This document shows positions 16,821-17,000 of a DNA stretch of 17,000 nt, one piece after another (position 1 is the first letter of the stretch; every line of letters starts with the position of its first letter). The notes beneath the pieces are model-generated. The model ran no database searches, was not told the DNA's origin, and saw only the letters and a program-made list of their open reading frames with translations. The stretch is from Tritrichomonas foetus (taxonomy: Eukaryota > Parabasalia > Tritrichomonadida > Tritrichomonadidae), in the NCBI GenBank assembly GCA_001839685.1, contig MLAK01001236.1:9458-26457 (forward strand). Direction: 5' to 3'. The position numbers and the translations under genes were made by a program.

Positions 16821-17000
16821 TCTTTCACAACTTTATCAACTTTTTCATTGAAATATTTTCAATAATCCCTGAAATTATATTATTCAATTTTTTTACTAAA
16901 AATCCGCCATTTTCAAAATTGATAAAGTGTTTGTTCCAGCGAATAAACTAACTTTTTTCTATCCCTATATATTTTGCTATCACCATTCACTACAGGGAAG

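Larger units (their letters stand above)
16182..17000. other. Intergenic spacer upstream of the RhoGEF gene
   Basis: About 820 bp of AT-rich DNA holds the RhoGEF promoter and perhaps that of a gene beyond the window. It contains a 34-bp direct repeat (16742-16820). I see no protein-coding frame or RNA gene. Confidence 0.5.

Noticed and set aside
16960..16976. CCCTATATATTTTG near the right edge, resembling the junction of the mariner right end with host DNA
   Set aside because: The adjacent GGACAC part of the terminal repeat is missing. AT-rich chance resemblance is more likely.

Overview
The window is AT-rich eukaryotic DNA, most likely from a parabasalid (trichomonad) such as Tritrichomonas or a relative of Trichomonas. 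The best evidence is an intron in a protein kinase gene. It starts GTATGT and ends TCTAACACACAG, almost exactly the fused branch-point/3' splice-site consensus known from Trichomonas vaginalis (ACTAACACACAG). Supporting signs are a Tc1/mariner element, short 5' leaders with possible TCA-type initiator elements, AT-rich spacers, asparagine-rich proteins and many signalling genes. The species cannot be settled from the sequence alone.

Layout. (1) 4-1293: a complete mariner element with an uninterrupted 336-residue DD34D transposase and 28-bp terminal inverted repeats. It sits in the 3' part of the next gene. (2) 1274-6631, minus: a giant, probably disordered protein with 17 copies of a short helix-like motif (consensus LSFADKIKLLNGNN). 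Its last 7 codons and its stop codon lie in transposon DNA, so the native C-terminus has been cut off. (3) 6632-7882: a divergent promoter region. (4) 7883-8878, plus: an inositol polyphosphate kinase. (5) 9784-11310, plus: a CAMK/AMPK-type Ser/Thr kinase in two exons with a 351-nt intron. (6) 11311-11705: a convergent 3' spacer with a 17-bp tandem repeat. (7) 11706-12614, minus: a PP4/PP6-like Ser/Thr phosphatase whose C-terminus ends YFA instead of YFL. (8) 12904-16181, minus: a RhoGEF (DH-PH)-kelch protein with a putative C-terminal tail anchor. Its DH domain is interrupted by a 107-nt frameshifting insertion bounded by a 20-bp direct repeat. (9) 16182-17000: an AT-rich spacer with a 34-bp direct repeat.

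The four intact or near-intact host genes are all signalling components: an inositol phosphate kinase, a protein kinase, a protein phosphatase and a Rho GTPase exchange factor. They have separate promoters and mixed strands, and nothing shows co-regulation. The two most unusual items are the 17-copy capped-helix motif array truncated by the mariner element, and the repeat-bounded segment in the RhoGEF whose exact removal restores a normal DH domain.
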